64,000 bases of DNA from Bacteroidales bacterium (GCA_022783865.1 JALFYY010000001.1:16169-80168), one strand, 5' to 3'. Counted from the first letter of the stretch, positions 24,467-32,738 are shown. The notes: a model not told the origin generated them from the sequence alone. A program made the numbers and translations.

Positions 24467-25879
24467 ATGAAACACATTGTCAGCATAAGTATAGTTTGTG
24501 CATTGCTCCTTGCATGCACTCCCGACACAGGCGGTCAGGACAAATCGAAGCCCGCATCCACTATTGCTTTCCCCGGAGCAGAAGGCGGCGGACAGTACAC
24601 TACGGGCGGCAGAGGCGGTATGGTGTATCATGTCACCTCTCTCACCGATGACCCTAACGATGCCGGTTCACTGCGCCATGTTCTCAGGATACCCGGTGCA
24701 AAGACGATTGTATTCGATGTTGCAGGCACCATCTTCTTGCAACGAGAATTGGATATTACGGAAGGTGCACTCACCATTGCAGGACAATCGGCACCGGGCG
24801 ACGGTATCTGCATAGCAGGCTACCCGGTAGTAATCAAGACTTCGAACGTTATCATCCGTTTCTTGCGGTTTCGCATGGGCGATGAGAACAAAGCGGAAGG
24901 CGACGCACTGACCTGCACAGGCAGAAACCGTATTCTTATCGACCACTGCTCGTTCTCCTGGTCCACCGACGAATGTGTTTCGTGCTACGGCAACACCGAC
25001 TTTACACTGCAATACTGCTTCATCACCGAAAGCCTGCGCAAATCGGTACACGTGAAAGGTACACACGGGTACGGCGGTATCTGGGGCGGAAAGAACGCCA
25101 CATTCCATCATAACCTGCTTGCTCACCACGACAGCCGTAACCCTCGTTTCGACCACGAATACGTGGACAGCAAATGCCATGGACCGATTGACTACGTGAA
25201 CAACGTTATCTACAACTGGGGCGGCAACAGTGCTTACGGAGGCGACGGAGTGTCCGAACCCCGCAAAATAAACATAGTGAACAACTACTACAAACCCGGA
25301 CCGGCATCCCGCCACAAGGAACGTATCGTAGCCCCCACCACCCGATGTGACCGTTGCAACGAACTCGGCACTGTGGTTCCCGGCAAGTTCTACATCACAG
25401 GCAACTATATGGACGGCTCCGCTACCGTTACCGCCGACAACTGGAAAGGCGTAGAGCCCGACGAGCCTGCCAAACTGGCGGCTTGCCGGGCCGACAAGCC
25501 TTTCGCTATGCCTGCCATCACCACCCAAACCGCACAAGAAGCCTACGAAATAGTACTCACCAAAGCCGGCTGCTCACTCGTGCGGGATGCTATTGACACA
25601 CGTATTGCCAACGAAGTACGCAACGGGACATACACCTGCAAGGGCTCTAACGGCAGTACCAACGGACTTATCGACAGCCAGACCGATGCAGGCAGCTGGC
25701 CCGAATACCAATCGGCAGAAAAGCCCCGCGATACCGATGGCGACGGAATTCCCGACGAATGGGAAACTGCACACGGACTCAATCCGTCGCTCTATACCGA
25801 TGCTGCACAATATACGCTGTCGAAAGAATATACCAATATCGAAGTATATCTCAACAGCATAGTGGAACATCTGTATTGA
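24467..25879 (+). CDS. Pectate lyase, polysaccharide lyase family 1-like lipoprotein
   Basis: Cleaves polygalacturonate by beta-elimination, giving unsaturated oligomers. It has 470 residues with a lipoprotein signal (MKHIVSISIVCALLLAC, Cys 17). The parallel beta-helix core begins at FPGAEGGGQYTTGGRGG. A Ca-binding-type segment IDHCSFSWSTDE lies at 158-169 and the likely catalytic Arg region RNPRFDH at 224-230. Near the C-terminus DTDGDGIPDEWETAHGLNP (about 425-443) is an Asp-rich calcium-binding loop often appended to such lyases. The gene follows susCD and a hairpin on the same strand. The products would be substrates for the GH105 enzyme encoded at 55785-57242. Assignment to PL1 is by motif; the subfamily is not certain. 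Confidence 0.9.
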   Translation: MKHIVSISIVCALLLACTPDTGGQDKSKPASTIAFPGAEGGGQYTTGGRGGMVYHVTSLTDDPNDAGSLRHVLRIPGAKTIVFDVAGTIFLQRELDITEGALTIAGQSAPGDGICIAGYPVVIKTSNVIIRFLRFRMGDENKAEGDALTCTGRNRILIDHCSFSWSTDECVSCYGNTDFTLQYCFITESLRKSVHVKGTHGYGGIWGGKNATFHHNLLAHHDSRNPRFDHEYVDSKCHGPIDYVNNVIYNWGGNSAYGGDGVSEPRKINIVNNYYKPGPASRHKERIVAPTTRCDRCNELGTVVPGKFYITGNYMDGSATVTADNWKGVEPDEPAKLAACRADKPFAMPAITTQTAQEAYEIVLTKAGCSLVRDAIDTRIANEVRNGTYTCKGSNGSTNGLIDSQTDAGSWPEYQSAEKPRDTDGDGIPDEWETAHGLNPSLYTDAAQYTLSKEYTNIEVYLNSIVEHLY

Positions 25880-26149
25880 GCGGTTGCCATTTCAACGCAA
25901 TCAGCAGACAACCTGCCGAAACGCAAGTGATGACAGTCGGTTTCCGACAACGTTACAACATTTCAAAGAACACTTGCAGTTTGTGTGCGGAGGTCTGCAT
26001 TCCGCCCTGACGTTCCGCAGCGCTATGTTGCGGCAATCATTCGCACCGGACGACACAAGAGAAACATCTGCGAAAAATGTCTGTTCTGTTATGTTCCGCC
26101 TGCTCTCAACACTCGAGAAGCAAGCCGAACGCAATCTCCTGTATCGGTA

Positions 26150-26245
26150 AACCCAGCCTCACGGCTGACGCATCGTGTTTGCAAAACACCAACGGACGCA
26201 CTTCCGCCAACCAATGGCCGTATTGCCCCATTGCTGCGCAATTGT
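26150..26245 (-). ncRNA. Candidate small structured RNA (unidentified)
   Basis: Downstream of the minus-strand -7 box at 26250-26257 several stem-loops follow each other. CAATGG/CCATTG (26212-26217 with 26228-26233) has a 10-base loop. CGGA/TCCG (26193-26196 with 26203-26206) is a short stem. GTGTTT/AAACAC (26175-26180 with 26084-26089 offset by 100, that is 26184-26189) has a 3-base loop. CAGCC/GGCTG (26154-26167) carries a GTGA loop on the minus strand, a GNRA-type tetraloop. No reading frame explains this stretch. It does not match tmRNA, RNase P or SRP RNA hallmarks that I can recall. The 3' end is not visible, and the boundaries are estimates. Confidence 0.3.
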
Positions 26246-26249
26246 AATG

Positions 26250-26257
26250 CAAAGATA
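26250..26257 (-). promoter_or_regulatory. Orphan -7 promoter box
   Basis: CAAAGATA on plus (TATCTTTG on minus) with no protein gene downstream on the minus strand before the lyase gene end at 25879. Confidence 0.45.
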
Positions 26258-26290
26258 CGGCAACAGAAAGGAGCGTTGTCGGAAAAGTGT

Positions 26291-26337
26291 ACACAAGTGC
26301 ACAAGAGTGTTCACAAAGGTACACAAATGTTCACAAG
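26291..26337. repeat. Five CACAA direct repeats, operator-like
   Basis: CACAA begins at 26292, 26300, 26312, 26322 and 26332. The last three are spaced 10 bp apart and embedded in TTCACAAAGG, TACACAAATG, TTCACAAGTA. The row lies 35-80 bp behind the orphan minus-strand -7 box, where activator sites would be expected. Confidence 0.5.
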
Positions 26338-26354
26338 TATCACCCCTACAACAG

Positions 26355-26396
26355 AAAGCGAATGTGTCAGCCTGACAGCCGGCACATTCGCTTTTT
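26355..26396 (+). terminator. Rho-independent terminator, possibly bidirectional
   Basis: AAAGCGAATGTG (26355-26366) pairs with CACATTCGCTTT (26383-26394), a 12-bp stem with a 16-base loop. It is followed by TTTTTA on plus. The minus-strand exit reads TTTCTGTT, so it may also end the GH28 transcript whose stop is at 26421. Confidence 0.75.
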
Positions 26397-26420
26397 AGCG
26401 TTATACTATGTTGCAAGCGG

Positions 26421-27926
26421 TTATTCCTCCATGGCGTTTTTGCCGTTCCAAGTAATATCCTTGCACGAACGGCGGTCGATATTATTACCGTCACCACCCG
26501 TCAAAGTACAACCTTTGAAAGTAAGTTTCTCCGCATGTTTGAGCGTCAGACCGCTACTGCGCACGCCGTAGAACTGCACATTGTCGAACAAAAGGTCGTG
26601 TACGGGTTTGCCTTTCAAACCAGTGATAGTAACCGCTTCCATCGGACTCACACAAACGATATTGCGGAACGTAAAGTTACCCCAATCGGGGAAATAGGCT
26701 GACTTGTCGTCGGTAGCCGTAGCACTGCGTCCTACTGCACGGTCGGCATAACCGGACTCAAAGAAGATAGCCGTTTCACGAATCTGCTTCATCACAATAT
26801 CCTGACAGATAATATCTTCGCACCATCCGCCTCGTCCGGGGGCAGACTTGAAACGCAGTCCGATATCCGTACCGTCGAAAACACAATTACGTACAATAAG
26901 CCGTTGCATACCGCCACAGAACTCCGAGCCGATTACAAAACCGCCATGGGCACGATAGACAGTATCGTTCATAATGAGGAAATCGCGGTTGGGTCCTGCA
27001 TCACGTCCACGGTCGCCTACACCGCCTTTCATACAGATGCCGTCGTCACCGCAATTGATGTTGCAATTCACCACCAGACAGACTTGCGTATTGCCTATAT
27101 CCATGGCATCGCCGTTTTGCGCCCACCAAGGACAATCCACCGTAACGCCGTCGATAATAAGATTCTGACAACGGGTGGGTACCAAGTGGAACTTAGGACT
27201 GTTCGTTATCGTCACTCCCTGCACAATCACATTCTTCGAGTCGGTGATATTAATCAGGTGACTGCGCATTTTCTCCTGGTCGTCGGCATTGGAAGCGATA
27301 TTGGGTATTCCGTTGTTCAGATTGAAGGGGTACCATATATCGTCTTTCACCACACCGCCCAACGCCAAAGCCGATTCCCAAATCTCTTTGCCGGCAGGGT
27401 CTTTCATCACTTTCTTCTTTTTAATAGGTCTCCAATAGAAGCCCTGTCCGTCGAGGATTCCTTTGCCCGTGATACCTACATTCTCGCACTTGCTTGCTTT
27501 GATGCAGGCATCCGCCTTGGTCTTTTCTTTGCCGGAAGAAGAAGGAATGACATAGAGCGATTTGTCTTCGCTGAAACGTATCACGGCACCGCGGTTGAGA
27601 TGGAGGTCGATATTACTCTTGAGCACAATAGGACCGGTTTTCCATACGCCTTTCGGCACGATAAGATGTCCGCCGCCTTGTTTTTCCAAGTCTTTGATAG
27701 CAGCACGGAAAGCCTCCGTACAGAGCGTTTCGCCATCGCCTATTGCGCCGTAGTTGCTCAACAGGACAGTAGTTGCAGGAAATTGGACAGGTTGCACATG
27801 CTCAATCTCTACGGGCAAATCGGTATAGTACTGCTCATATTTACTTTGTTGCGCTGACAAAGTGACAGCAATAGAAAGCAGGACTGCCAAAGAGACTGCC
27901 GTTTTCGTTGTAAGATGACTTTTCAT
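26421..27926 (-). CDS. GH28 family polygalacturonase-like secreted enzyme
   Basis: Second GH28 enzyme of the window, 501 residues. It has a Sec signal peptide (about 1-25, ending LSAQQ) but no lipobox Cys, so it is probably periplasmic, unlike the lipoprotein GH28 at 55-1602. Active-site motifs are intact: NGDAMD (271-276), GDD (293-295), AHGG (326-329) and RFKS (358-361). The VYRAHGGFVIGSE and GLRFKSAPGRGG segments parallel those of the first copy. It converges on the susCD-pectate lyase genes and has its own -7 box at 27989-27996, so it is a separate transcription unit of the same pectin locus. An exo-acting role on imported oligogalacturonides would fit, but this is inference. Confidence 0.92.
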   Translation of the reverse strand: MKSHLTTKTAVSLAVLLSIAVTLSAQQSKYEQYYTDLPVEIEHVQPVQFPATTVLLSNYGAIGDGETLCTEAFRAAIKDLEKQGGGHLIVPKGVWKTGPIVLKSNIDLHLNRGAVIRFSEDKSLYVIPSSSGKEKTKADACIKASKCENVGITGKGILDGQGFYWRPIKKKKVMKDPAGKEIWESALALGGVVKDDIWYPFNLNNGIPNIASNADDQEKMRSHLINITDSKNVIVQGVTITNSPKFHLVPTRCQNLIIDGVTVDCPWWAQNGDAMDIGNTQVCLVVNCNINCGDDGICMKGGVGDRGRDAGPNRDFLIMNDTVYRAHGGFVIGSEFCGGMQRLIVRNCVFDGTDIGLRFKSAPGRGGWCEDIICQDIVMKQIRETAIFFESGYADRAVGRSATATDDKSAYFPDWGNFTFRNIVCVSPMEAVTITGLKGKPVHDLLFDNVQFYGVRSSGLTLKHAEKLTFKGCTLTGGDGNNIDRRSCKDITWNGKNAMEE

Positions 27927-27988
27927 AATGTACGTATTATAATAAAGTAATATTAGTATGATTTTTACAAATATTCTTTTACGGGGAA

Positions 27989-27996
27989 CAAAGATA
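27989..27996 (-). promoter_or_regulatory. -7 promoter box for the second GH28 gene
   Basis: CAAAGATA on plus reads TATCTTTG toward the GH28 start, 62 nt upstream of its ATG. Confidence 0.6.
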
Positions 27997-28082
27997 GTTC
28001 TTTTCTGTCACGCTGCAAAGAGAGTACCAAATTTTACACAATTCTCGTCAATCTATATCGCAACGTTGCCGAAATAAGGTTG

Positions 28083-28090
28083 TAATTTTG
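28083..28090 (+). promoter_or_regulatory. -7 promoter box for the small secreted protein gene
   Basis: TAATTTTG fits TAnnTTTG. It is about 92 nt ahead of the ATG at 28183, giving an A-rich leader of roughly 85 nt. Confidence 0.55.
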
Positions 28091-28182
28091 CAGTGTCGAA
28101 AAAGGTACTTATCAGTAAACTGTTCCGACATCTACATAAATAGAATATAAAACTAATACTAACAATTAAAAACTCAACAACA

Positions 28183-28866
28183 ATGAAGAAACTTTTCTTT
28201 TTCGCTGCATTGGCAGTAAGCGCTATGCTCAATGCACAAACTTATGACTTTACCACTCTTGACATTCAAGATGCTGACTTGACTGTGGCTGATGGTACAA
28301 AGAGTTTTAATGACGCCAAAGGTTACTACGAAATCAAAAACACAGCAGGAGCAACCGTTAGTTTGACTATCGCACAAGTACCTAATGTTACTTTCACCTA
28401 CAAGAACTCCAGTGAGAAAAAAGCTTTCGTTGTAAAGCCTCTCAATTATGTACAAATGGACGGTGACCAACGTGATTTAACTATCAGCGGTCTGACAGTA
28501 GGTACCACTATTACTTTGTCTGTTGCTTCGAAAGGTACCACAGGTAACTCTTTTGAAGACAGCGAGAGCAAGGGAACAGGTCTGACAGGTTGTGTATGGG
28601 TAAGCGGTAACAAGACCCAAGCACCCAAAAGCGGTGAAATGGTATTTGAAGAAGTAACTGTACAAGCTATCGCTTCCACTATTACCATCCGCACCACTGC
28701 AGGCGGTTATGCCCTCAACAAAATCGTTATCGGCAATGGCGGAACCGGTGTTGAGAACGTTGCTGCACAAGCACAAAAGGCTGTTAAGGTGATTGAGAAC
28801 GGTCAGTTGTATATCATCAAGAACGGTGTGAAATACAACGCACTCGGTGCAAAAGTAGCTGAATAA
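28183..28866 (+). CDS. Small secreted protein with a short T9SS-like C-terminal tail
   Basis: 227 residues, family not recognised. It has a Sec signal peptide MKKLFFFAALAVSAMLNAQ. The middle is Thr/Ser/Gly-rich, predicted all-beta with alternating hydrophobics (ATVSLTIAQVPNVTFTYKN, LTISGLTVGTTITLSVASKG), suggesting a jelly-roll or Ig-like fold. After a linker (VENVAAQAQKAVKV) the last ~25 residues, VIENGQLYIIKNGVKYNALG and AKVAE, resemble the final strands of the short T9SS sorting domains in which a Gly/Asn-containing hairpin ends with YNxxG plus a hydrophobic residue. If real, it would be exported by the T9SS whose genes are in this window. A strong terminator follows directly, so the gene is monocistronic. 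Confidence 0.75.
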   Translation: MKKLFFFAALAVSAMLNAQTYDFTTLDIQDADLTVADGTKSFNDAKGYYEIKNTAGATVSLTIAQVPNVTFTYKNSSEKKAFVVKPLNYVQMDGDQRDLTISGLTVGTTITLSVASKGTTGNSFEDSESKGTGLTGCVWVSGNKTQAPKSGEMVFEEVTVQAIASTITIRTTAGGYALNKIVIGNGGTGVENVAAQAQKAVKVIENGQLYIIKNGVKYNALGAKVAE

Positions 28867-28889
28867 GCTGACTATAGCTTAGCAATGAG

Positions 28890-28927
28890 AAGAGAGATAC
28901 ACGATGTGTATCTCTCTTTTGTTTTTT
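28890..28927 (+). terminator. Rho-independent terminator
   Basis: A 13-bp stem AAGAGAGATACAC (28890-28902)/GTGTATCTCTCTT (28906-28918) with loop GAT, followed by TTGTTTTTTG. It closes the small secreted protein gene. Confidence 0.9.
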
Positions 28928-28976
28928 GTGTAGTCCGATTTTCATTGCTGTTCGGAAGGAGGGGATGTTGTATTTT

Positions 28977-29013
28977 AGACGCGATCGGACAAGTCCTAAT
29001 CGCATCTCTACAA
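28977..29013. repeat. GTCTCTACA hairpin repeat, elongated diverged copy
   Basis: AGACGCGAT (28977-28985) pairs with ATCGCATCT (28999-29007) with one mismatch, ending TCTCTACAA. The loop contains a nested GGAC/GTCC pair. Confidence 0.6.
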
Positions 29014-29030
29014 AAATTATCCGATAAAAA

Positions 29031-29053
29031 GACGGGGCACGCCCCGTCTCTAC
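29031..29053 (-). terminator. GTCTCTACA hairpin repeat acting as tcdA terminator
   Basis: The core GACGGGGCACGCCCCGTC (29031-29048) is followed by TCTAC on plus. Read on the minus strand it begins at the tcdA stop codon, forms an 8-bp GC stem and exits into TTTTTATC, so it looks like the tcdA terminator. The same core occurs at 10732-10749 and 33107-33124. Confidence 0.7.
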
Positions 29054-29748
29054 TATGGATGAGTGAGGATGTCGTTGAGGACCAAGTCGGCGAGGCGGAA
29101 GCCAAACGTGCCGACGATATGGGCAAGCGTACCTTGGCGGACAGGAATGCCTTCACGGAGAGCGATTTCGTCGCTATAGACACATTGAAAATGCCTGGCA
29201 GGGAAACAGTGCGTGCGTTTCATCCTGTCACGCAAAGCACGTGCCAAGGGACAGCCCTGCACCTTCCAAAACTCCGCCACCCGTATGCGATCTGCATGGA
29301 GTTTGCGCCCCGCCCCCATCGAAGAAAACAGTGTGGCACTACTCTCCGTAGCACGCATAATGAGATGGAGTTTGCAATCGAGCGTATCAATGGCATCTAT
29401 CACATAGTCATAGTCATCGAAACAGAACGCTGAAGCCGTTGCTTCGGAATACTTAGTATTAACCGCCACAATATCCGCCTCAGGAACAATAGAAAGCAAA
29501 CGCTGGCGCATCTCTATGACTTTCGGTTGTCCGACATTGGCTGCCGTAGCCACCAGCTGACGGTTGAGGTTAGTATCGGAAACGACATCGAAATCCACCA
29601 TGGTCAGATGCCCGATGCCGGAACGCACCAAGGCTTCGGCACACCAACCGCCTACCCCACCGACACCAAAGAGAATGACTTTGGTACGTTGCAGGCGAAG
29701 CATATTATCTTCCCCTATGAGTTGCGATGTGCGCTCGAAAGTATTCAT
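29053..29748 (-). CDS. tcdA: tRNA threonylcarbamoyladenosine dehydratase
   Basis: A ThiF/E1-like ATP-dependent enzyme that converts t6A37 in tRNA to the cyclic form ct6A. It has 231 residues, the short E1-like form. Visible are the nucleotide-binding loop GVGGVGG (28-34), the VDFDVVSDTNLNRQ segment that follows in the superfamily, DAIDTLDCKLHLI in the middle, and the TcdA-typical GCPLARALRDRMKR stretch. It starts 5 nt after the FAD dehydrogenase stop. Its stop codon abuts a GC-rich hairpin repeat that probably ends the transcript. Confidence 0.93.
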   Translation of the reverse strand: MNTFERTSQLIGEDNMLRLQRTKVILFGVGGVGGWCAEALVRSGIGHLTMVDFDVVSDTNLNRQLVATAANVGQPKVIEMRQRLLSIVPEADIVAVNTKYSEATASAFCFDDYDYVIDAIDTLDCKLHLIMRATESSATLFSSMGAGRKLHADRIRVAEFWKVQGCPLARALRDRMKRTHCFPARHFQCVYSDEIALREGIPVRQGTLAHIVGTFGFRLADLVLNDILTHP

Positions 29749-29753
29749 ATCCT

Positions 29754-31322
29754 TTATTCTGATAACAAGTTGACTGCTATGGCAGTAGCTACACGAATGC
29801 CGTCCAAAGCAGAAGAAGTAATACCTCCGGCATAGCCTGCCCCCTCACCACAAGGATAGAGCGACCGGATATCGGTATGCTGCAGGGTTTCGCTGTCTCT
29901 CGGAATGCGGACGGCTGCACTACTGCGACTTTCCACGCCCACCATCAATGCCTCAGGAGAAAGGTAACCACGGTATTTACGGTCGAAATCGCGAAAGCCC
30001 TGTTGAAGCCGTTTAACGATAAAAGGCGGCAGCCATTGGTCCAAACGAGAGGAACGCAAGCCCGGCAGATAGGAACAAGCAGGCAAAGTACCAGACTTTC
30101 TGCCTTGGACGAAATCAGTCAAGCGTTGTGCCGGAGCCACCGAGGGGGCGGCTCCGTGCAAATAAGCCAAATGTTCCATATCCTGCTGGAAATGCAATCC
30201 TGCCAATGCGCCATATTGCCGGTATTCAGCAGGTAAATCTTCGGGATGAACCTCCACCACCATGCCCGAGTTAGCGAAACGCGAATTGCGTCCGCTCGAT
30301 GACATACCATTGACCACACAGCTTTCCCAACTGCTTCCTGCCGGAACGATATGACCACCGGGACACATACAGAAGGAATACACACCCCGTCCATCCACCT
30401 GTGTCACCAACGAATAAGCGGCATTCTCCAGTCCTTCGGGCAAAACGTCGGTGTGATACATGAGCGAATTGATGAGCGACTGAGGGTGCTCGACTCGTAC
30501 GCCCATGGCAAAACCTTTGGCTTCCAATCGGATACCTGACCGGTGCAATACGGAATAGGTATCGTGCGCACTATGTCCGATAGCGAGAATGACGGCATCG
30601 CCATGGTAAGTATTACCTTTTTCCGTCAGGATCCCCACTATACGGTTACCTTCGAGCAAAGGAGCGGTCATCTTCTCCGAGAAGTGGATTTCGCCACCAT
30701 GAGAGAGAACGGTTTCACGGATATGGCGTATGATCCGGGGCAGTTTATCGCTCCCTATATGCGGATGTGCTTCATACAAGACAGTATCGTCAGCACCATG
30801 ATAATGAAAGAGTTCCATCACACGCTGCATATTACCGCGCTTCTTGCTCCGAGAAAAGAGTTTGCCATCGGAAAAGGTGCCTGCCCCTCCCTCACCGAAA
30901 CAGTAGTTCGACTCCAAAGAGAGCCCTTCGTTACGATTGAGCAAGGCAATATCCCTTTTGCGTTCGGACACCTCTTTGCCCCGCTCAATGATGACAGGGC
31001 GTATGCCTTTCTCCAAAAGCGTGAGTGCCGCAAAGAGTCCTGCAGGACCACAACCGATAATCAGAACTTGGTGATCGGCATGGTGAACATCCTGATATTG
31101 AGGTGCTTCGTAAGCCGGCAAAGCAACGTCCTGCTCAGAAAGGAAAACCTGCAAGGTAAGCAATACTTTGAGTTGGCGCTGACGGGCATCAACACTGCGT
31201 TTAACGATACGATAGCCATAAAGCGCATCGTAAGGCAGTTGCAAAAAAGTTGCCGCTGCCTTACGAATGGTTTGTTCATCAGCCGCCTGACGAGGCGTGA
31301 GTATGAGTTGGACGGTTTGCAT
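29754..31322 (-). CDS. FAD-dependent dehydrogenase (NAD(P)/FAD oxidoreductase family)
   Basis: An uncharacterised flavoprotein of 522 residues of the COG2509 kind found widely in Bacteroidota. After an N-terminal ~80-residue alpha/beta domain (LRLTPRQ-like, with VKRSVDARQRQLKVLLTLQV) comes the dinucleotide-binding motif VLIIGCGPAGLFAAL (GCGPAG at 90-95) with the Glu-containing IIERGKEVSERK after the second strand. A second conserved region SNYCFGEGGAGTFSDGKLFS follows. The C-terminus has the FAD-closing sequence YPCGEGAGYAGGITSSALDG. The substrate is unknown. It lies between recA and tcdA on the same strand, 15 nt after recA. Confidence 0.88.
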   Translation of the reverse strand: MQTVQLILTPRQAADEQTIRKAAATFLQLPYDALYGYRIVKRSVDARQRQLKVLLTLQVFLSEQDVALPAYEAPQYQDVHHADHQVLIIGCGPAGLFAALTLLEKGIRPVIIERGKEVSERKRDIALLNRNEGLSLESNYCFGEGGAGTFSDGKLFSRSKKRGNMQRVMELFHYHGADDTVLYEAHPHIGSDKLPRIIRHIRETVLSHGGEIHFSEKMTAPLLEGNRIVGILTEKGNTYHGDAVILAIGHSAHDTYSVLHRSGIRLEAKGFAMGVRVEHPQSLINSLMYHTDVLPEGLENAAYSLVTQVDGRGVYSFCMCPGGHIVPAGSSWESCVVNGMSSSGRNSRFANSGMVVEVHPEDLPAEYRQYGALAGLHFQQDMEHLAYLHGAAPSVAPAQRLTDFVQGRKSGTLPACSYLPGLRSSRLDQWLPPFIVKRLQQGFRDFDRKYRGYLSPEALMVGVESRSSAAVRIPRDSETLQHTDIRSLYPCGEGAGYAGGITSSALDGIRVATAIAVNLLSE

Positions 31323-31337
31323 AGGGAACAGTCCCTT

Positions 31338-32360
31338 TTATTCTTTGCGGGCTTTGAGCGCCTCCATGATTTTGGTTTCCAACTCTTGTGCCAATTCGGG
31401 ATTGTCCTTAAGGAGTTGCTTGACTGCATCACGACCTTGTGCGAGTTTGGTTTCGCCATAACTGAACCAACTGCCACTTTTCTTGACAACACCCGTTTCG
31501 ACACCGAGATCGACTATTTCACCTACCCGTGAGATACCCTCACCGAACATGATATCGAATTCCGCTTTACGGAAAGGAGGTGCTACTTTGTTCTTCACTA
31601 CCTTTACACGGGTCTGGTTACCAATGACATCGTCGCCGTCTTTGATTTGGGAAGCACGACGGATATCCAAACGGACAGAAGCATAGAACTTGAGTGCGTT
31701 ACCACCGGTAGTGGTTTCGGGATTGCCGAACATGACACCAATCTTTTCACGCAACTGGTTGATAAAGATACAAGTGGTATTGGTTTTGTTGATTGTAGCC
31801 GTAAGTTTGCGAAGGGCTTGTGACATCAAGCGTGCCTGAAGACCTACTTTGTTGTCACCCATATCGCCCTCCAACTCGGCTTTGGGCGTAAGTGCGGCTA
31901 CAGAGTCGATAACGATAATGTCAATTGCGCTTGAACGAATGAGTTCGTCAGCCACCTCCAAAGCCTGCTCACCGGAATCGGGTTGCGAAATGAGGAGATT
32001 ATCGGTATCAACGCCCAGTTTCTCCGCATAGAAACGGTCGAAAGCATGCTCGGCATCGATGATTGCGGCAATACCACCTTGCTTTTGCGCTTCGGCAATA
32101 GCATGGATAGCGAGCGTGGTCTTACCGGATGACTCAGGACCATAGATTTCAATCACCCGTCCACGGGGATAACCTCCTACCCCCAACGCCATGTTGAGCC
32201 CGATAGAACCGGTAGGTATAACGGGAATATCTTCAATCTTGTCTTCACCGAGCTTCATGATAGTGCCTTTGCCATGGTCTTTCTCAATCTTCGCCATAGC
32301 CATCTGCAAGGCTTTCAACTTTTCGGAAGACGGCTGTATTTTGTCTTGTGTTGCTGCCAT
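31338..32360 (-). CDS. recA: Recombinase RecA
   Basis: Forms ATP-dependent filaments on single-stranded DNA, driving strand exchange and the SOS response. It has 340 residues from the ATG at 32360 ([15 protein letters not shown]). A longer frame to 32405 would cross the -7 box at 32395-32402 and is rejected. The Walker A motif GPESSGKT is at 74-81, the Walker B region at [18 protein letters not shown], and the L1/L2-flanking sequence [20 protein letters not shown] and core domain are complete. No LexA-type operator was recognised. It heads a likely recA-FAD dehydrogenase-tcdA unit. Confidence 0.97.
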   Translation of the reverse strand: MAATQDKIQPSSEKLKALQMAMAKIEKDHGKGTIMKLGEDKIEDIPVIPTGSIGLNMALGVGGYPRGRVIEIYGPESSGKTTLAIHAIAEAQKQGGIAAIIDAEHAFDRFYAEKLGVDTDNLLISQPDSGEQALEVADELIRSSAIDIIVIDSVAALTPKAELEGDMGDNKVGLQARLMSQALRKLTATINKTNTTCIFINQLREKIGVMFGNPETTTGGNALKFYASVRLDIRRASQIKDGDDVIGNQTRVKVVKNKVAPPFRKAEFDIMFGEGISRVGEIVDLGVETGVVKKSGSWFSYGETKLAQGRDAVKQLLKDNPELAQELETKIMEALKARKE

Positions 32361-32394
32361 AAGTATAAGTTTGTTTGATTGGTTATTGATTGTG

Positions 32395-32402
32395 CAAAGA
32401 TA
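32395..32402 (-). promoter_or_regulatory. -7 promoter box for recA
   Basis: CAAAGATA on plus reads TATCTTTG toward recA, 35 nt ahead of its ATG. Confidence 0.65.
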
Positions 32403-32572
32403 CAAATAATTTGGGAATAATCAGACAGGCAAAAGAGAAAATAATTGCTTTGCCATTAAATTGCCTGTTCATTAGCGTCAATGAGCCATTAACGGCATTA
32501 TATTTCTGTCTTGCCCGCCTCCTCCTGAGTTTCCATATCATTTACCGAAGGGATTTGTATTATCGGGTATTT

Positions 32573-32598
32573 CAGACGATGTACACATCGTCTCTACA
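32573..32598. repeat. GTCTCTACA hairpin repeat, ATG-stem copy
   Basis: AGACGATG (32574-32581), loop TACA, CATCGTCT (32586-32593), then CTACA. The stem is a perfect 8 bp and differs from the other copies by paired changes. Confidence 0.85.
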
Positions 32599-32615
32599 GG
32601 GCATTACGGACTACT

Positions 32616-32641
32616 CAGACGCGGTAAATCGCGTCTCTACA
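32616..32641. repeat. GTCTCTACA hairpin repeat, GCG-stem copy
   Basis: AGACGCG (32617-32623), loop GTAAAT, CGCGTCT (32630-32636), then CTACA. A perfect 7-bp stem. Confidence 0.85.
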
Positions 32642-32738
32642 CGGGCACTATTGAAGTCTATACAATGGATATGCAAAGCCTATGCAAGTCTCATGGATGT
32701 CCCATGGCGCTACGGGAGTAGGAAGCACTGAGTATGCT

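Larger units (their letters stand above)
25880..26420. other. 541-bp convergent spacer; candidate RNA locus
   Basis: Between the ends of the pectate lyase and GH28 genes. Open frames here (up to 137 codons) have no family resemblance and overlap one another on both strands. The region has a minus-strand TATCTTTG box at 26250-26257, CACAA direct repeats at 26291-26337, stem-loops at 26154-26233 and a strong hairpin terminator at 26355-26396. Confidence 0.5.

Noticed and set aside
25985..26398. 137-codon protein between the pectate lyase and GH28 genes
   Set aside because: The frame runs through the CACAA repeats and a terminator stem; its composition is Cys/Arg/Thr-rich and unlike neighbouring genes.
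32390..32731. 113-codon plus-strand protein in the recA-queA gap
   Set aside because: It crosses the recA promoter and two hairpin repeats, and has no start signal or family resemblance.
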